Below are positions 43,962 to 52,600 of a stretch of DNA of 64,000 bases, piece after piece. The stretch is from positions 6,324,001 to 6,388,000 of the forward strand of contig NZ_JAZHRT010000001.1 of the NCBI RefSeq assembly GCF_036924535.1. The letters are read 5' to 3'. Numbering within the stretch: the stretch's first letter is position 1; each line of letters opens with the position of its first letter. The translations under genes and the position numbers were made by a program. The notes beneath the pieces are model-generated. The model saw only the letters and a program-made list of their open reading frames with translations. It was not told the DNA's origin and ran no database searches. This DNA is from Bradyrhizobium sp. AZCC 2262. Its GTDB lineage: Bacteria > Pseudomonadota > Alphaproteobacteria > Rhizobiales > Xanthobacteraceae.

Positions 43962-45856
43962 GCCGATACTCCGACAAGTTCGAAGATGCGGGTTTCCTTT
44001 GTCATGCCCTTGGCAACAACTGCATCCAGGGCGTTGAACTCGAACTGATCGCGAACGCGCAAATATACGTCCTCGCTGACGAGGACAGCGGTGCCGGCCT
44101 GCTTGTTCAGCCCTTCGAGGCGGGCGGCGAGGTTCACGGTGTTGCCGAGAGCCGTATAGTTCATGCGCTCGGTCGATCCGACATTGCCGACGACGGCTTC
44201 CCCGACATGAATGCCGAACCGCGTGAAGAAGGCCGCCAAGCCTTCGGCCTCGAATTCGGCGTTGAGCCTCTCGCCGGCTGCCTTGGCCGCAAGGACCGCC
44301 CGGCAAGCGCGCGCAACATGGTCTGCTTGCGGATTGGGAGCATTCCAGAACACCATGACCGCGTCGCCGATAAACTTGTCGACCGTTCCGCCTTCCGCGA
44401 GGAACGCCTCCGTCAGCACGGAGAAATATCGCGACGTCTGCTGCATCAGCATATCGGGATCGGCCGACTCCGCGATCGTCGTGAATCCGCGAACGTCGGT
44501 GAACACCAGCGTGATCTCCTGCTTGACGCCGCCGAGCCTGGTAGAGATGGAGTTGTCGATTACCCCGCGCACAATCTCCTTGGGGACGAAGTGCGCGAAC
44601 GACCAGATGGCGCGCTGGGCGAGATTGACCGTGGTTCCGAGTTCGTGAATCTCCCGAATATGCGAGGTAACCGGCGCGAGGCTGGGCTCCGCGAGCCGCT
44701 GAAGCTGGCTTGCCTGCTCCGTAATGCGTTTCAGCACTTGCGCCATCGTGCTGCCGAACATCCAGACAGCCGGAATAAACGCAGCGCCAACGATGATCGC
44801 AAGGACTAATCCCCTGAATTGGAGATTCCGAACGTTCTGGACAAAGTCATCCTGGGCGGCCAGCAGCAGTATGCGGCCGCCATAGCCTTCGCCGAGGGCG
44901 AACTTCGTCAACCTGAACAGATAATCCCGTCCATCGTCATCACGGACGATCCCTTCGTCTTTGTCGAGATTGTGTGACGTTCGCAGGACCGAGGCCACGA
45001 CGCCGGACTTGACCTCGTCGATGCCAGGCAATTGTGATTGGGAAGGATGCGTCATCGCAGCCGCGACGAACTGCGCAAAATCGCGATGGGCGATCAGCGC
45101 TCCCGCCTCGTCGAAGATCGTGACGGTGCCATTCTGTCCGGGCCGCTGGGCCTGGACGAAATCGCTGAAGGTGTCGAGCTTGAGATCGGCGGCGAGCACG
45201 CCGGGCACTTTTCCCCGCAAGGGTGCGCTGACCGTGATCACCGGCGCGCCAATGCTGAAGGCGAGATAGGGCGCCGAGACATACGGACGGTCCGTTCTCA
45301 TTGTTTGCCAATACCAGGAGCGCTTGCGGGCGTCATATCCGTACTTCCACAAATCGATTTCATCGAGCTCGTTGTCCTGTCGATCCCAAAAAACCCGCCG
45401 CATCGGCAGCTCGCCATCGGGGGCCGGACGAACCAGGCTGATCATCAGGTCGGAATGCGGCGGTGCACGTAACCGATTGCGCTGATCTACGGTAAGGTCG
45501 CTGATCCGCCGCACCTGCAGCCATGCGCCGTTCTCGAAGCCGGCATAGATGCTGTCCATCTGCGGCAGTTCCCGCAAAGCCGCCTTGAACAGCGGAATCG
45601 CGCGACCTGTCTCCGACCTCTCATCCGAATCAGCCACGCTCGAGCTGGTCGCGAGCACGTTCACCAGCGATGCAATCGCGTTCAGTTCGCCCTGCAGGCG
45701 ACCCAGCGCCTTGTTGCTGGCGGCGTCCATATAGGCGGACGCCGCTTCCCGCGTCGCCCAGTGCAGGGACTGGACCTGAATGGCAATCAGCAGTGCCGCA
45801 AGCGCGACGACAAATATCATCACCGTGAGAGTGATCGATGCACGAAATGTAAACAT
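43958..45856 (-). CDS. membrane class-III adenylate cyclase with a dCache-type sensor
   Basis: This 632-residue protein starts with a membrane helix (about 8-28). A periplasmic dCache/PDC region follows at about 30-345, with ERSETGRAIPLFKAALRELP, YGYDARKRSWYWQTM and YVSAPYLAFSIGAPVITVS. A second helix (about 352-375), a HAMP-like linker and the cyclase domain (about 430-610) complete it. The metal Asps are in LVFTDVRGFTT and IGDAVMVFW, the adenine-selecting Lys is in TVDKFIGD, and YTALGNTVNLAARLE closes the site. These residues favour ATP over GTP. Translation is coupled to the downstream UrtA-like gene, whose product could be a ligand carrier for the sensor. The start is ATG 45856 and no cognate regulator is adjacent. 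Confidence 0.9.
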   Translation of the reverse strand: MFTFRASITLTVMIFVVALAALLIAIQVQSLHWATREAASAYMDAASNKALGRLQGELNAIASLVNVLATSSSVADSDERSETGRAIPLFKAALRELPQMDSIYAGFENGAWLQVRRISDLTVDQRNRLRAPPHSDLMISLVRPAPDGELPMRRVFWDRQDNELDEIDLWKYGYDARKRSWYWQTMRTDRPYVSAPYLAFSIGAPVITVSAPLRGKVPGVLAADLKLDTFSDFVQAQRPGQNGTVTIFDEAGALIAHRDFAQFVAAAMTHPSQSQLPGIDEVKSGVVASVLRTSHNLDKDEGIVRDDDGRDYLFRLTKFALGEGYGGRILLLAAQDDFVQNVRNLQFRGLVLAIIVGAAFIPAVWMFGSTMAQVLKRITEQASQLQRLAEPSLAPVTSHIREIHELGTTVNLAQRAIWSFAHFVPKEIVRGVIDNSISTRLGGVKQEITLVFTDVRGFTTIAESADPDMLMQQTSRYFSVLTEAFLAEGGTVDKFIGDAVMVFWNAPNPQADHVARACRAVLAAKAAGERLNAEFEAEGLAAFFTRFGIHVGEAVVGNVGSTERMNYTALGNTVNLAARLEGLNKQAGTAVLVSEDVYLRVRDQFEFNALDAVVAKGMTKETRIFELVGVSA

Positions 45857-46204
45857 CGTGTTCAGCCTCCTCGTAAGCGAGGGATAGCTCGAAGGCGCTT
45901 AACCTCCGCGCGGCTTTCGCTGTCGTAATCGGGATCGAACAGGTCTCAGCGAACGAGGCAGTAAGCGAAACCGCATTTGGGCAAGCAGCGCGAGCCTGCG
46001 CTCCTCGTCGTGGCCAATCAAGCTGTCCTAACGGGCAACATCCGCCGCCGAACAGCCGTTAAGCGCCTGTTTACCCTTTCGCCCGGTAAAAACGGCTCCA
46101 CAGCTAGAAACTGAGCCCTCATGCAGGCAAGGGAACTCAACCGAAGTTGCGCTGTTTAAGCGTTGGAGCCGTTGGGCAAGAACGCTTATCCAGGGAGAAG
46201 CGGC
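45857..46204. other. intergenic region between the cyclase and VOC genes
   Basis: This 348-base stretch holds the divergent promoters of the cyclase and VOC genes. No open frame with a start signal was seen. GGAAC at 46132-46136 and TGTT at 46153-46156 are spaced 16 bases apart, a near-match to the EcfG promoter (GGAAC-N16/17-CGTT) about 50 bases before the VOC start. Confidence 0.5.
46132..46156 (+). promoter_or_regulatory. possible EcfG-type promoter of the VOC gene
   Basis: GGAAC (46132-46136), a 16-base spacer and TGTT (46153-46156) deviate by one base from the alphaproteobacterial EcfG consensus GGAAC-N16/17-CGTT. The start codon is at 46205. The case is weaker than for 47800 and 52201. 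Confidence 0.35.
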
Positions 46205-46594
46205 ATGGCTGTCCATTTCAACCACACGATCCTGTCGGCAAGCGACAGCAAGGCCTCGGCGAAATTCCTCACCGAGATGTTGAACCTTCCAGCCCCGAAG
46301 CACTGGGGACCATTCGAGATGGTTGTCACCGAGAACGGGGCCTATCTCGATTACATGGACACCCACGAAATCACGCCACAGCATTACGCCTTTCTGGTCA
46401 GCGAAGCTGAATTCGATGAGATTTTCGGCCGAGTCCGGCAACGCTATCTTGCCTACTGGGCCGATCCGGCGCGGAAGCAGCCGGGCGAGATCAATCACCA
46501 CGACGGCGGACGCGGCGTCTACTTCGAGGATCTCAACGGTCACCTCCTTGAAATCATCACCCGCCCCTATGGCAGCGGCGGATGGAATCCGTGA
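46205..46594 (+). CDS. VOC-family (glyoxalase/dioxygenase fold) protein
   Basis: This 129-residue protein has two beta-alpha-beta-beta-beta modules. Metal-ligand candidates are His in HFNHTIL, His in QHYAFLV and Glu in HLLEIITRPYG. The sequences KFLTEMLNLP and FEDLNGHLLEI are family hallmarks. VOC proteins range from glyoxalase I to fosfomycin resistance enzymes and extradiol dioxygenases. The reaction cannot be assigned. ATG 46205 follows AGGGAGAAG. A possible stress-type promoter lies at 46132. Confidence 0.85.
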   Translation: MAVHFNHTILSASDSKASAKFLTEMLNLPAPKHWGPFEMVVTENGAYLDYMDTHEITPQHYAFLVSEAEFDEIFGRVRQRYLAYWADPARKQPGEINHHDGGRGVYFEDLNGHLLEIITRPYGSGGWNP

Positions 46595-46650
46595 AGGCCT
46601 GCGGCGAGACACGGCTTGTTAGAAGCCAGCTTCCAAGCCGTTCCAATAAA

Positions 46651-47127
46651 TCAGATTTTGCAGTCGACTGAATTCAAAGCCTTACGCAAGCCACCAAACG
46701 CGCTTAGCCGGCAGGGCTCGGTGTCGCTAGCGGCCTTTCGCTGCCCGGAAATGATGGTTCGCTTGATATCGGTTGTCTTTGGCTTCGTCTTGGGAGGGGC
46801 CGCGGTAGTGACCTTCTTTGATTTGGGTTCGTGCCGATGGCGGTTGATCACCCTCGGCGGCTCCGAAGGACCGATATTGATGCCTTCCGACGGAGAAATG
46901 CGTTCGTCGACTGGAGCAGGCTGCGCTGGCGCCTCGCTGCTCGCAGCAGTAATTTCAAGTCGATCAGCCTTCGCCAACGCACCATGTGAATCGGAAATGC
47001 CGACGGTTGTCTCGCCAGGGGACTGGACGACCACTACTGCATTGCGCGCAGGAGTTCTGAGTTCCATGGCCGCGAGCACTCCTACGCCCAATGGGATGAG
47101 GAGGCCCAACAACATCATTCTCAGCAT
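46651..47127 (-). CDS. hypothetical membrane-anchored/secreted protein
   Basis: This 158-residue protein begins MLRMMLLGLLIPLGVGVLA, a hydrophobic anchor or signal. Low-complexity Ala/Pro stretches and a basic Lys-rich part (HRHEPKSKKVTT) follow, with a C-terminal RLSAFGGLRKALNSVDCKI block. ATG 47127 has GGAGG close upstream. I do not recognise a domain. The hydrophobic leader and disordered body suggest an envelope-associated protein. It precedes a small two-helix membrane gene in the same direction. Confidence 0.5.
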   Translation of the reverse strand: MLRMMLLGLLIPLGVGVLAAMELRTPARNAVVVVQSPGETTVGISDSHGALAKADRLEITAASSEAPAQPAPVDERISPSEGINIGPSEPPRVINRHRHEPKSKKVTTAAPPKTKPKTTDIKRTIISGQRKAASDTEPCRLSAFGGLRKALNSVDCKI

Positions 47128-47270
47128 GATGCTCCTCCACTTGTTCAGTGGCGGAGACAATTCTCCGGTCTAATGAGGCAACTTGGCGGCGGCTCACGTA
47201 ACAACTCGACCCACGTACAGCCCGTTTGCCGACAGGGTTAACGCCAGCCCGTATATCCAGCATCAAATTG

Positions 47271-47537
47271 CTATCGAACGCGGCGTCGTTCGAAGGCGTC
47301 CTGCAAAATTGCGGTAACCTTGCGATCCAGGACTTCAAGACGGCTGCGAAGCTCCAGCTGTTCGTCCGATATGACACGCCTGACTGTGACTGAAACGATA
47401 ATAGACAATACGTAACAGACGAATGCTGCTGCCAGGATCGAGGAGACCAGCGGCCGAAAGTCAGGAGCCACGTTCCAGCCAACAAGACCTGCGACGATGA
47501 CCGCGATCCAGATAACGACCTTAAAAAAAGCTTTCAT
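47271..47537 (-). CDS. small two-helix membrane protein
   Basis: This 88-residue protein has hydrophobic helices at about 5-23 and 33-53, then a charged helix QLELRSRLEVLDRKVTAILQ that could form a coiled coil. ATG 47537 follows a GGAGC site. The hairpin-plus-coiled-coil layout is seen in small membrane-stress proteins, but I cannot name a family. It is upstream of, and may be cotranscribed with, the gene at 46651-47127. Confidence 0.55.
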   Translation of the reverse strand: MKAFFKVVIWIAVIVAGLVGWNVAPDFRPLVSSILAAAFVCYVLSIIVSVTVRRVISDEQLELRSRLEVLDRKVTAILQDAFERRRVR

Positions 47538-47799
47538 CCAAAGTGCTCCCGTAGAAGCCTGTGCCGTCCACTTCCAATTGCCCTGCCTCAATAGGGCGAT
47601 GGATCCAGCACAGGAACAATCGATTTTCGGGCACGCAGTTCCCGCAACTAATGCAGCGTTCCGCTGGAACAATTTGGGCAAGGGCCGACAGGAACGGCGG
47701 CGGTAGCGCTTGCACGCAAAACCATTTCTGGATGCGCTTCTGCGGTGCGCAATAACCAACCGCTTCGGCACATCGCATCATTTGCCATGAGGGCGATCG

Positions 47800-47824
47800 G
47801 GAACAAGTGGCAATAGCTTGCGTT
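47800..47824 (+). promoter_or_regulatory. EcfG-type stress promoter of the gene at 47861
   Basis: GGAAC at 47800-47804, a 16-base spacer and CGTT at 47821-47824 match the alphaproteobacterial EcfG promoter consensus exactly. The start codon lies 36 bases downstream, a usual distance. This implies control by the general stress response (PhyR-NepR-EcfG). Confidence 0.65.
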
Positions 47825-47860
47825 TATGGATGAGGTCAGTCCGATGAGGAGGAGACCTAC

Positions 47861-48067
47861 ATGCCATGGGAAGGCCAGCCGGGCTTTTCCTGGCCGTCTT
47901 CGGAAGGACGCTTTGCGATGGCCGACAAGCGCGCTCTGAAATTGATTGGCATCATGCTTGCCGCTTTGACCTTGATGGTTAGCTCGACGGCAGCTGTAGT
48001 GGTGGCCAGTCACGCCGCGAGCAGCGCCAATGGCGAATATCTCAAATTGGTCGACCTTCGTGACTAG
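47861..48067 (+). CDS. small single-helix membrane protein
   Basis: This 68-residue frame is MPWEGQPGFSWPSSEGRFA, then MADKRALKLIGIMLAALTLM and SSANGEYLKLVDLRD, with a hydrophobic helix at about 28-51. AGGAGGAG lies about seven bases before the ATG, a very strong ribosome binding site. The EcfG-type promoter at 47800 supports real expression. No family is recognised. Codon use is like the neighbours. Function is unknown, perhaps an envelope-stress peptide. Confidence 0.6.
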   Translation: MPWEGQPGFSWPSSEGRFAMADKRALKLIGIMLAALTLMVSSTAAVVVASHAASSANGEYLKLVDLRD

Positions 48068-48874
48068 TTCGCGGGAATGGCTGATGCAGTGCGCGAGCGC
48101 GGCGATACTTTTCGCATTCGCAACGGGCATGTGGATAGCAGGGCAACGCTTCATTCAACACGGGGCTAGCAAGCAGCCTACGCCTATTTCGATCTTGGAA
48201 TCGGCATTGCCTTGCGGCGATCTCGCTCTCACTGGTGATGATCGGACAGGGGTTACACATCGGAAGGTCACTTCTTGTCGATCTGGATCGTGAACCTCAG
48301 GTGCAGCGATCTTGATGATCGCGCGCGCACCTCTCCTCACAAAGAGCAAGCCCGTAGACCTACGGGTGTGCGCGGGAGTAGATAGAGTTTCAGCGCATGC
48401 TGATCGATGCCGGCGAAGTGCTTCCAGTAACGTCCGCGCGATCATCGGAGACGCGCCAAGCTGCCACTCCGACGCATACAGTAAGCATCAGCGACGTCAC
48501 GAGAAGAAGCATGGAAGAAAACTGGCTCACGCCTTGGCCCCGCTACCAGCACTCAATTTTTAAGAACGAGCACGGTCTGTCGAGTCGGAAAATGCAGTTG
48601 CACTGACCTAAACAGGGTTTTCCCCACGGGATTGTTTTTTTAGCGCAAATCGGTTTGAGGATGCTTCATGGGGTTTGAACACCAGACCAATGAAAGCCGC
48701 TTCGCCGTTGGCGGGCGCTGCCAGTGCTTGGCGGCATCGGCAGGCGGATGAACGAACCTTTGTGTTTCCGCGGATGCGTTTGGCGGCGCGGCTCTGTCCG
48801 GTGCACGATGGCCAGGGCGAGCGGTCCTGCAGGACGATGCACGATGGGACGAATTTCTTCAAACCATTCAACGC
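48068..48874. other. no recognisable gene
   Basis: About 800 bases without a supported gene. Several short frames exist on both strands, including one overlapping the end of the 47861 gene, but none has a good start signal plus a family-like sequence. The composition is more mixed than in the surrounding genes. It joins the repeat block at 48875. Confidence 0.5.
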
Positions 48875-49390
48875 GATTTGCCCCGTCCAGTCCTGCCTGA
48901 AAAAATAAACCTCTTCGCGCTAACCCCAAATCAGTCCTACAACTCCGCCCGTTCCGGCCCGCCAAGAGGGGCGTATCGCGATCGTCACGGACGTTGGGTC
49001 GGAATGCGGTGGACGCGGCAGCATCCGCTGCGCTTGAAGCGGATCGCAGGGCGGGCTTTGGCCCGTGAGCGATCGGCGGCGCGGCAGACGAACGATGCTG
49101 AAGCGTACGGCAAAACCGTGTGGTCCTGGCGCCCGTGGCTGGCGTCAATTCGGCGGAGGCGTTGCGAGCCCGACCGGGTGCGCGATGCCGTCAATTCGCC
49201 GATGACGGAGGCAAGAGGAATTCGTCTCCGGGGAGAGCGCGGCATAAGCCGTAAAACCATTGCGCAGGGAATGCCGGAATGCTCCGGCTGGACCTGTATG
49301 CTCGTGTGCGCCTCTACCCCCATCTCTTGCACACGGGACCGCGGGTGCTAGCCAGCACCCGGCATTCCCTGCGCCCTCTTCCCTGGGCGA
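48875..49390. repeat. long dispersed repeat of the Bradyrhizobium type
   Basis: The segment, read on the minus strand, runs from CATTCCCTGCGCAATGGTTT and TACGGCTTATGCCGCGC through TCCCCGGAGACGAATTCC to GCAGGACTGGACGGGGC. I recognise this order of blocks from many places in Bradyrhizobium genomes, where short frames inside it are annotated as hypothetical proteins on both strands. I consider it non-coding. The frames here (for example 48985-49332) show the same shadow character. Confidence 0.7.
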
Positions 49391-49453
49391 AACGGTTGGC
49401 AAAGCCCGGGCGAAACGCGCCGCGGGAATGCGGAGGTGTGTGTGTCCACGGTC

Positions 49454-49554
49454 GTCATTGTCCGCGAAGGCGGACGATCCAGTATTCCAGAGACGAGTAG
49501 CGATAGAGCCGATAGGCCGCGGCGTACTGGATACCCGCCTTCGCGGGTATGACG
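49454..49554. repeat. inverted-repeat element flanked by CCGCGAAGGCGG / CCGCCTTCGCGG arms
   Basis: GTCATTGTCCGCGAAGGCGG followed by ACGATCCAGTA faces TACTGGATACCCGCCTTCGC and GGGTATGAC. The arms are imperfect reverse complements about 40 bases apart. It lies just after the long repeat and before the flhA promoter. No transposase is seen. Confidence 0.75.
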
Positions 49555-49652
49555 GGTTGGGTGCGGGGCGAGATTCTCCGATGTGCACGTGCACATCGTA
49601 GTTCGCTTCGCGCCCCCGGAATGACGGGCGCCAAACCACAAACCACCCCCCG

Positions 49653-49667
49653 TTAACCCTTTGCTAA
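49653..49667 (+). promoter_or_regulatory. candidate CtrA box upstream of flhA
   Basis: TTAA-N7-CTAA (TTAACCCTTTGCTAA) differs by one base from the CtrA consensus TTAA-N7-TTAA. It lies about 80-185 bases before the possible flhA starts. The ctrA gene is in the same window. The match is by eye only. Confidence 0.45.
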
Positions 49668-49837
49668 CCATACACCCGGCAAGAATTGCCGGGTGAAGTC
49701 GAGTGTCGTCGGCCGCGTAGAACGGGAGGAACCCCGTGGACGCCAGTGCGGTGCCTCACTTTCGGACCGGTGGCCCTTCGGCCGCCGCGCAGACGTTTGG
49801 CGCCCGCGGGCGTCAATCGCGAGGGGAAGCGGCTACC

Positions 49838-51973
49838 ATGGTCGATGTCACGGCGGGTCAGGGCGGCGCAGCGCCCAGCACCAAATTTCCAAGCCTCAGC
49901 GAAATCGGCGATATCCTAAAGCGCGGCGATCTGGCGCTGGCGTTCGGCGTTCTCACCATCCTGGTGGTGCTGATCCTGCCGCTGCCCTCGCTGGTGCTCG
50001 ACCTGTTCCTGGCGATCTCGATCACGGTGTCGATCCTGATCCTGATGACGTCGCTGTTCATCCAGACGCCGCTGGAATTCTCGGCGTTTCCGACCGTGCT
50101 CCTGATCTCGACCATGCTGCGGCTGTCGCTGAACATGGCCTCCACCCGCCTGATCCTGTCGCATGGCCATGAGGGGACGGCCGCGGCCGGCCACGTCATC
50201 GAGGCCTTCGGCAATTTCGTGATGAGCGGCAATTTCGTCATCGGAATTATCGTGTTCGCGATCCTCGTCATCGTGAACTTCGTCGTCATCACCAAGGGTT
50301 CGGGCCGCATCGCCGAAGTCGCCGCCCGCTTTCAATTGGATTCGATGCCGGGCAAGCAGATGGCGATCGATGCCGATCTCTCCGCCGGCCTGATCGACGA
50401 GGCGACCGCCAAGTCCCGCCGCAAGGCGCTGGAAGACGAAAGCGGCTTCTTCGGCGCCATGGATGGCGCCTCGAAATTCGTCCGCGGCGATGCGATCGCG
50501 GGCTTGCTGATCGTCTTCATCAACGTCATCGGCGGCATCATCATCGGCGTGGCGCAGCAGGGCATGAGCTTTGGCGACGCCGCCCGCACCTATACCGTGC
50601 TCACCGTCGGCGACGGCCTCGTCACGCAGGTGCCGGCGCTGATCGTCTCGACCGCGGCAGGCTTGCTGGTGTCGAAGGCCGGCATCACGGGTGCGGCCGA
50701 CAAGGCGCTGATGAAGCAACTTTCCGGATATCCGCAGGCGCTCGGCATGTCGGCCGGCGTGATGCTGGTGCTGGCGCTGCTGCCGGGTATTCCGATGCTG
50801 CCGTTCCTGGCGCTCGGCGGCGGCGCCGCGGCGCTGGCCTGGAAGGCGCGCAACCACAAGCGCGTCACCAAGGCTGCGGAAGCGGCCGAGGCCGCGGCAC
50901 CCGGCCTTGAGGCGGCAGCCGCCCAGGCCGCCGCCGAAGAGCCGATTGCCACCGCGCTCAAGATCGACGACCTCAAGATCGAACTCGGCTACGCGCTGTT
51001 GCCGCTGGTCAACGGCCCCGACGGCACCGACCGCCTGACCGAGCAGATCAAGGCGCTGCGCCGCTCGCTTGCGATCGAAATGGGCTTTGTGATGCCGGCG
51101 GTCCGCATCCTCGACAACGTCCAGCTCGAGGCCAACACCTACGTCATCAAGATCAAGGAAGTGGACGCCGGCACGGGCAAGATCTGGCCGAACCAGTTCA
51201 TGGTCATGGACCCCGCCGGTAACCAGGTCGGCGTGCCCGGCATCCATACCGTCGAGCCGACGTTTGGCCTGCCCGCGACCTGGGTCGACGCCGCGCTGAA
51301 GGAAGAGGCGTCGCTGAAGGGTTATACCGTGGTCGACGCCGCCACCGTGCTGTCGACGCATCTGACCGAGCTGCTCAAGAACAACATGAGCGACCTGCTG
51401 TCCTATGGCGAGGTGCAGAAGCTCCTGAAGGACCTGCCGAAGGAACAGGGCGAGCTGGTCAAGGACATCGTGCCGAGCCAGGTCACGGTCTCCGGCATCC
51501 AGCGCGTGCTGCAATTGCTGCTGGCCGAGCGGATCTCGATCCGCGATCTCTCCACCATTCTCGAAGGCATCGCCGACGCGCTCGCCTTCTCGCGCCACCC
51601 CGCCACCATGGTCGAGCACGTCCGCGCCCGCCTGGCGCGGCAGATCTGCGCGCAGAACACCACCTATAACGGCTATCTGCCGCTGATCGCGCTGTCGGCG
51701 CGTTGGGAGCAGGCGTTCGCGGAATCGATCGTCGGCACCGGCGAGGACCGCAGCCTCGCCATGCAGCCCTCAAAACTGTCGGAGTTCATGACTTCGATCC
51801 GTAACGCCTTCGAGCAGGCCGCCCGCGAAGGCGAGGCGCCCGTGCTGGTCACCTCGGCGACGATCCGCCCGTTCGTCCGCTCGCTGGTCGAGCGCTTCCG
51901 CTCGCAGACCACCGTGCTGTCGCAGGCTGAAATTCATCCGCGCGCGCGGCTGAAGACGGTCGGCAGCGTGTAG
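49838..51973 (+). CDS. flhA: flagellar biosynthesis protein FlhA
   Basis: This 711-residue integral membrane protein has eight hydrophobic segments in the first 340 residues and the FHIPEP-like FlhA hallmarks STMLRLSLNMASTRLILSHG and KGSGRIAEVAARFQLDSMPG. A cytoplasmic domain with CQYLP-like spacing carries IQRVLQLLLAERISIRDLST and ends ARLKTVGSV. FlhA is the export-gate core of the flagellar type-III secretion system in the inner membrane. I chose ATG 49838 (MVDVTAGQGG), with GGGGAAG upstream. A GTG at 49736 with GGAGGA is an alternative. A CtrA-like site lies upstream. It is alone in this direction, as in Bradyrhizobium. Confidence 0.96.
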   Translation: MVDVTAGQGGAAPSTKFPSLSEIGDILKRGDLALAFGVLTILVVLILPLPSLVLDLFLAISITVSILILMTSLFIQTPLEFSAFPTVLLISTMLRLSLNMASTRLILSHGHEGTAAAGHVIEAFGNFVMSGNFVIGIIVFAILVIVNFVVITKGSGRIAEVAARFQLDSMPGKQMAIDADLSAGLIDEATAKSRRKALEDESGFFGAMDGASKFVRGDAIAGLLIVFINVIGGIIIGVAQQGMSFGDAARTYTVLTVGDGLVTQVPALIVSTAAGLLVSKAGITGAADKALMKQLSGYPQALGMSAGVMLVLALLPGIPMLPFLALGGGAAALAWKARNHKRVTKAAEAAEAAAPGLEAAAAQAAAEEPIATALKIDDLKIELGYALLPLVNGPDGTDRLTEQIKALRRSLAIEMGFVMPAVRILDNVQLEANTYVIKIKEVDAGTGKIWPNQFMVMDPAGNQVGVPGIHTVEPTFGLPATWVDAALKEEASLKGYTVVDAATVLSTHLTELLKNNMSDLLSYGEVQKLLKDLPKEQGELVKDIVPSQVTVSGIQRVLQLLLAERISIRDLSTILEGIADALAFSRHPATMVEHVRARLARQICAQNTTYNGYLPLIALSARWEQAFAESIVGTGEDRSLAMQPSKLSEFMTSIRNAFEQAAREGEAPVLVTSATIRPFVRSLVERFRSQTTVLSQAEIHPRARLKTVGSV

Positions 51974-52302
51974 GCCGGGCCTGCGCGCGGGGGCAAATCA
52001 GCGGCGGAAAAGGCGAAGCTTTTTCGCCACATGCAAATAATTTGTTAACATCGCACCGATCGGCAGGCATTCGCCGCACGCGCCGCGGCTTATGTCACAA
52101 CATATTATAACATATAGGAAAATTTCGATTTCAGCCCTCAACGCGCGGTCCTTTGATCGCGATCGTTCAAGTCTTTTCACCGCCTTGTGATCGCCACTTG
52201 GGAACTATTCCCCGGATTCCTACGTTTCCTGACGCGAGATGTTGAACCGGTCTGTGAACGACATCGACGAATTCACAGGACGGAAGGCGGCAGGAGACTT
52301 CC
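51974..52302. other. intergenic region with an EcfG promoter
   Basis: These 329 bases contain an AT-rich stretch (ACATATTATAACATATAGGA) and the stress promoter at 52201-52226. I see no gene in it. Confidence 0.6.
52201..52226 (+). promoter_or_regulatory. EcfG-type stress promoter of the gene at 52303
   Basis: GGAAC at 52201-52205, a 17-base spacer and CGTT at 52223-52226 exactly match the alphaproteobacterial EcfG promoter. The start codon of a 68-residue protein lies 77 bases downstream, with a ribosome binding site AGGAG. Confidence 0.65.
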
Positions 52303-52509
52303 ATGAACCACTCGATTTACAGCGCAGACCGCATGACCCATCTCAAGGTCGTGGTTGTTGCGTTGATTGCGGGTATCACGGTCGCTGGTTTCAGCATCTC
52401 CGCGCGCAACACCTCGGATGAAGGTCTGACGCAGACCGCGAGTACGCGCGTGATGAAGGCCGGTAAGCCGGTCGTGATTACCAGTTCAGGCAACTCTGTC
52501 GTACGGTAA
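52303..52509 (+). CDS. small membrane protein under a stress promoter
   Basis: This 68-residue protein has an N-terminal cytoplasmic segment MNHSIYSADRMTH, a hydrophobic helix LKVVVVALIAGITVAGFSI and a short periplasmic tail with VMKAGKPVVITSSGNSVVR. CAGGAGAC gives a good ribosome binding site. I recall similar 65-70-residue proteins ('NTSD...VMKAGKPVVVTSSG') in Bradyrhizobium, all hypothetical. The EcfG-type promoter at 52201 and a strong terminator at 52601 make it a monocistronic stress gene. Confidence 0.75.
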   Translation: MNHSIYSADRMTHLKVVVVALIAGITVAGFSISARNTSDEGLTQTASTRVMKAGKPVVITSSGNSVVR

Positions 52510-52600
52510 AGGAGAATTCACGGAATTCACGTGGCTCTTTACAGCCCCCAAAGTGGCCACGTGGATAATTAAGACCCCAACTACCCCCAAGTTGACTACG

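Noticed and set aside
48030..48293. 87-codon frame overlapping the end of the 47861 gene
   Set aside because: Its start lies inside another gene, no ribosome site was seen, and the protein resembles nothing.
48985..49332. 115-codon minus-strand frame in the long repeat
   Set aside because: It lies in a sequence I recognise as a multi-copy repeat in which similar frames open on both strands; no start signal.
49916..51619. 567-codon minus-strand frame opposite flhA
   Set aside because: Arg/His/Gln/Gly-rich shadow of a strongly conserved gene; no domain and no ribosome site.
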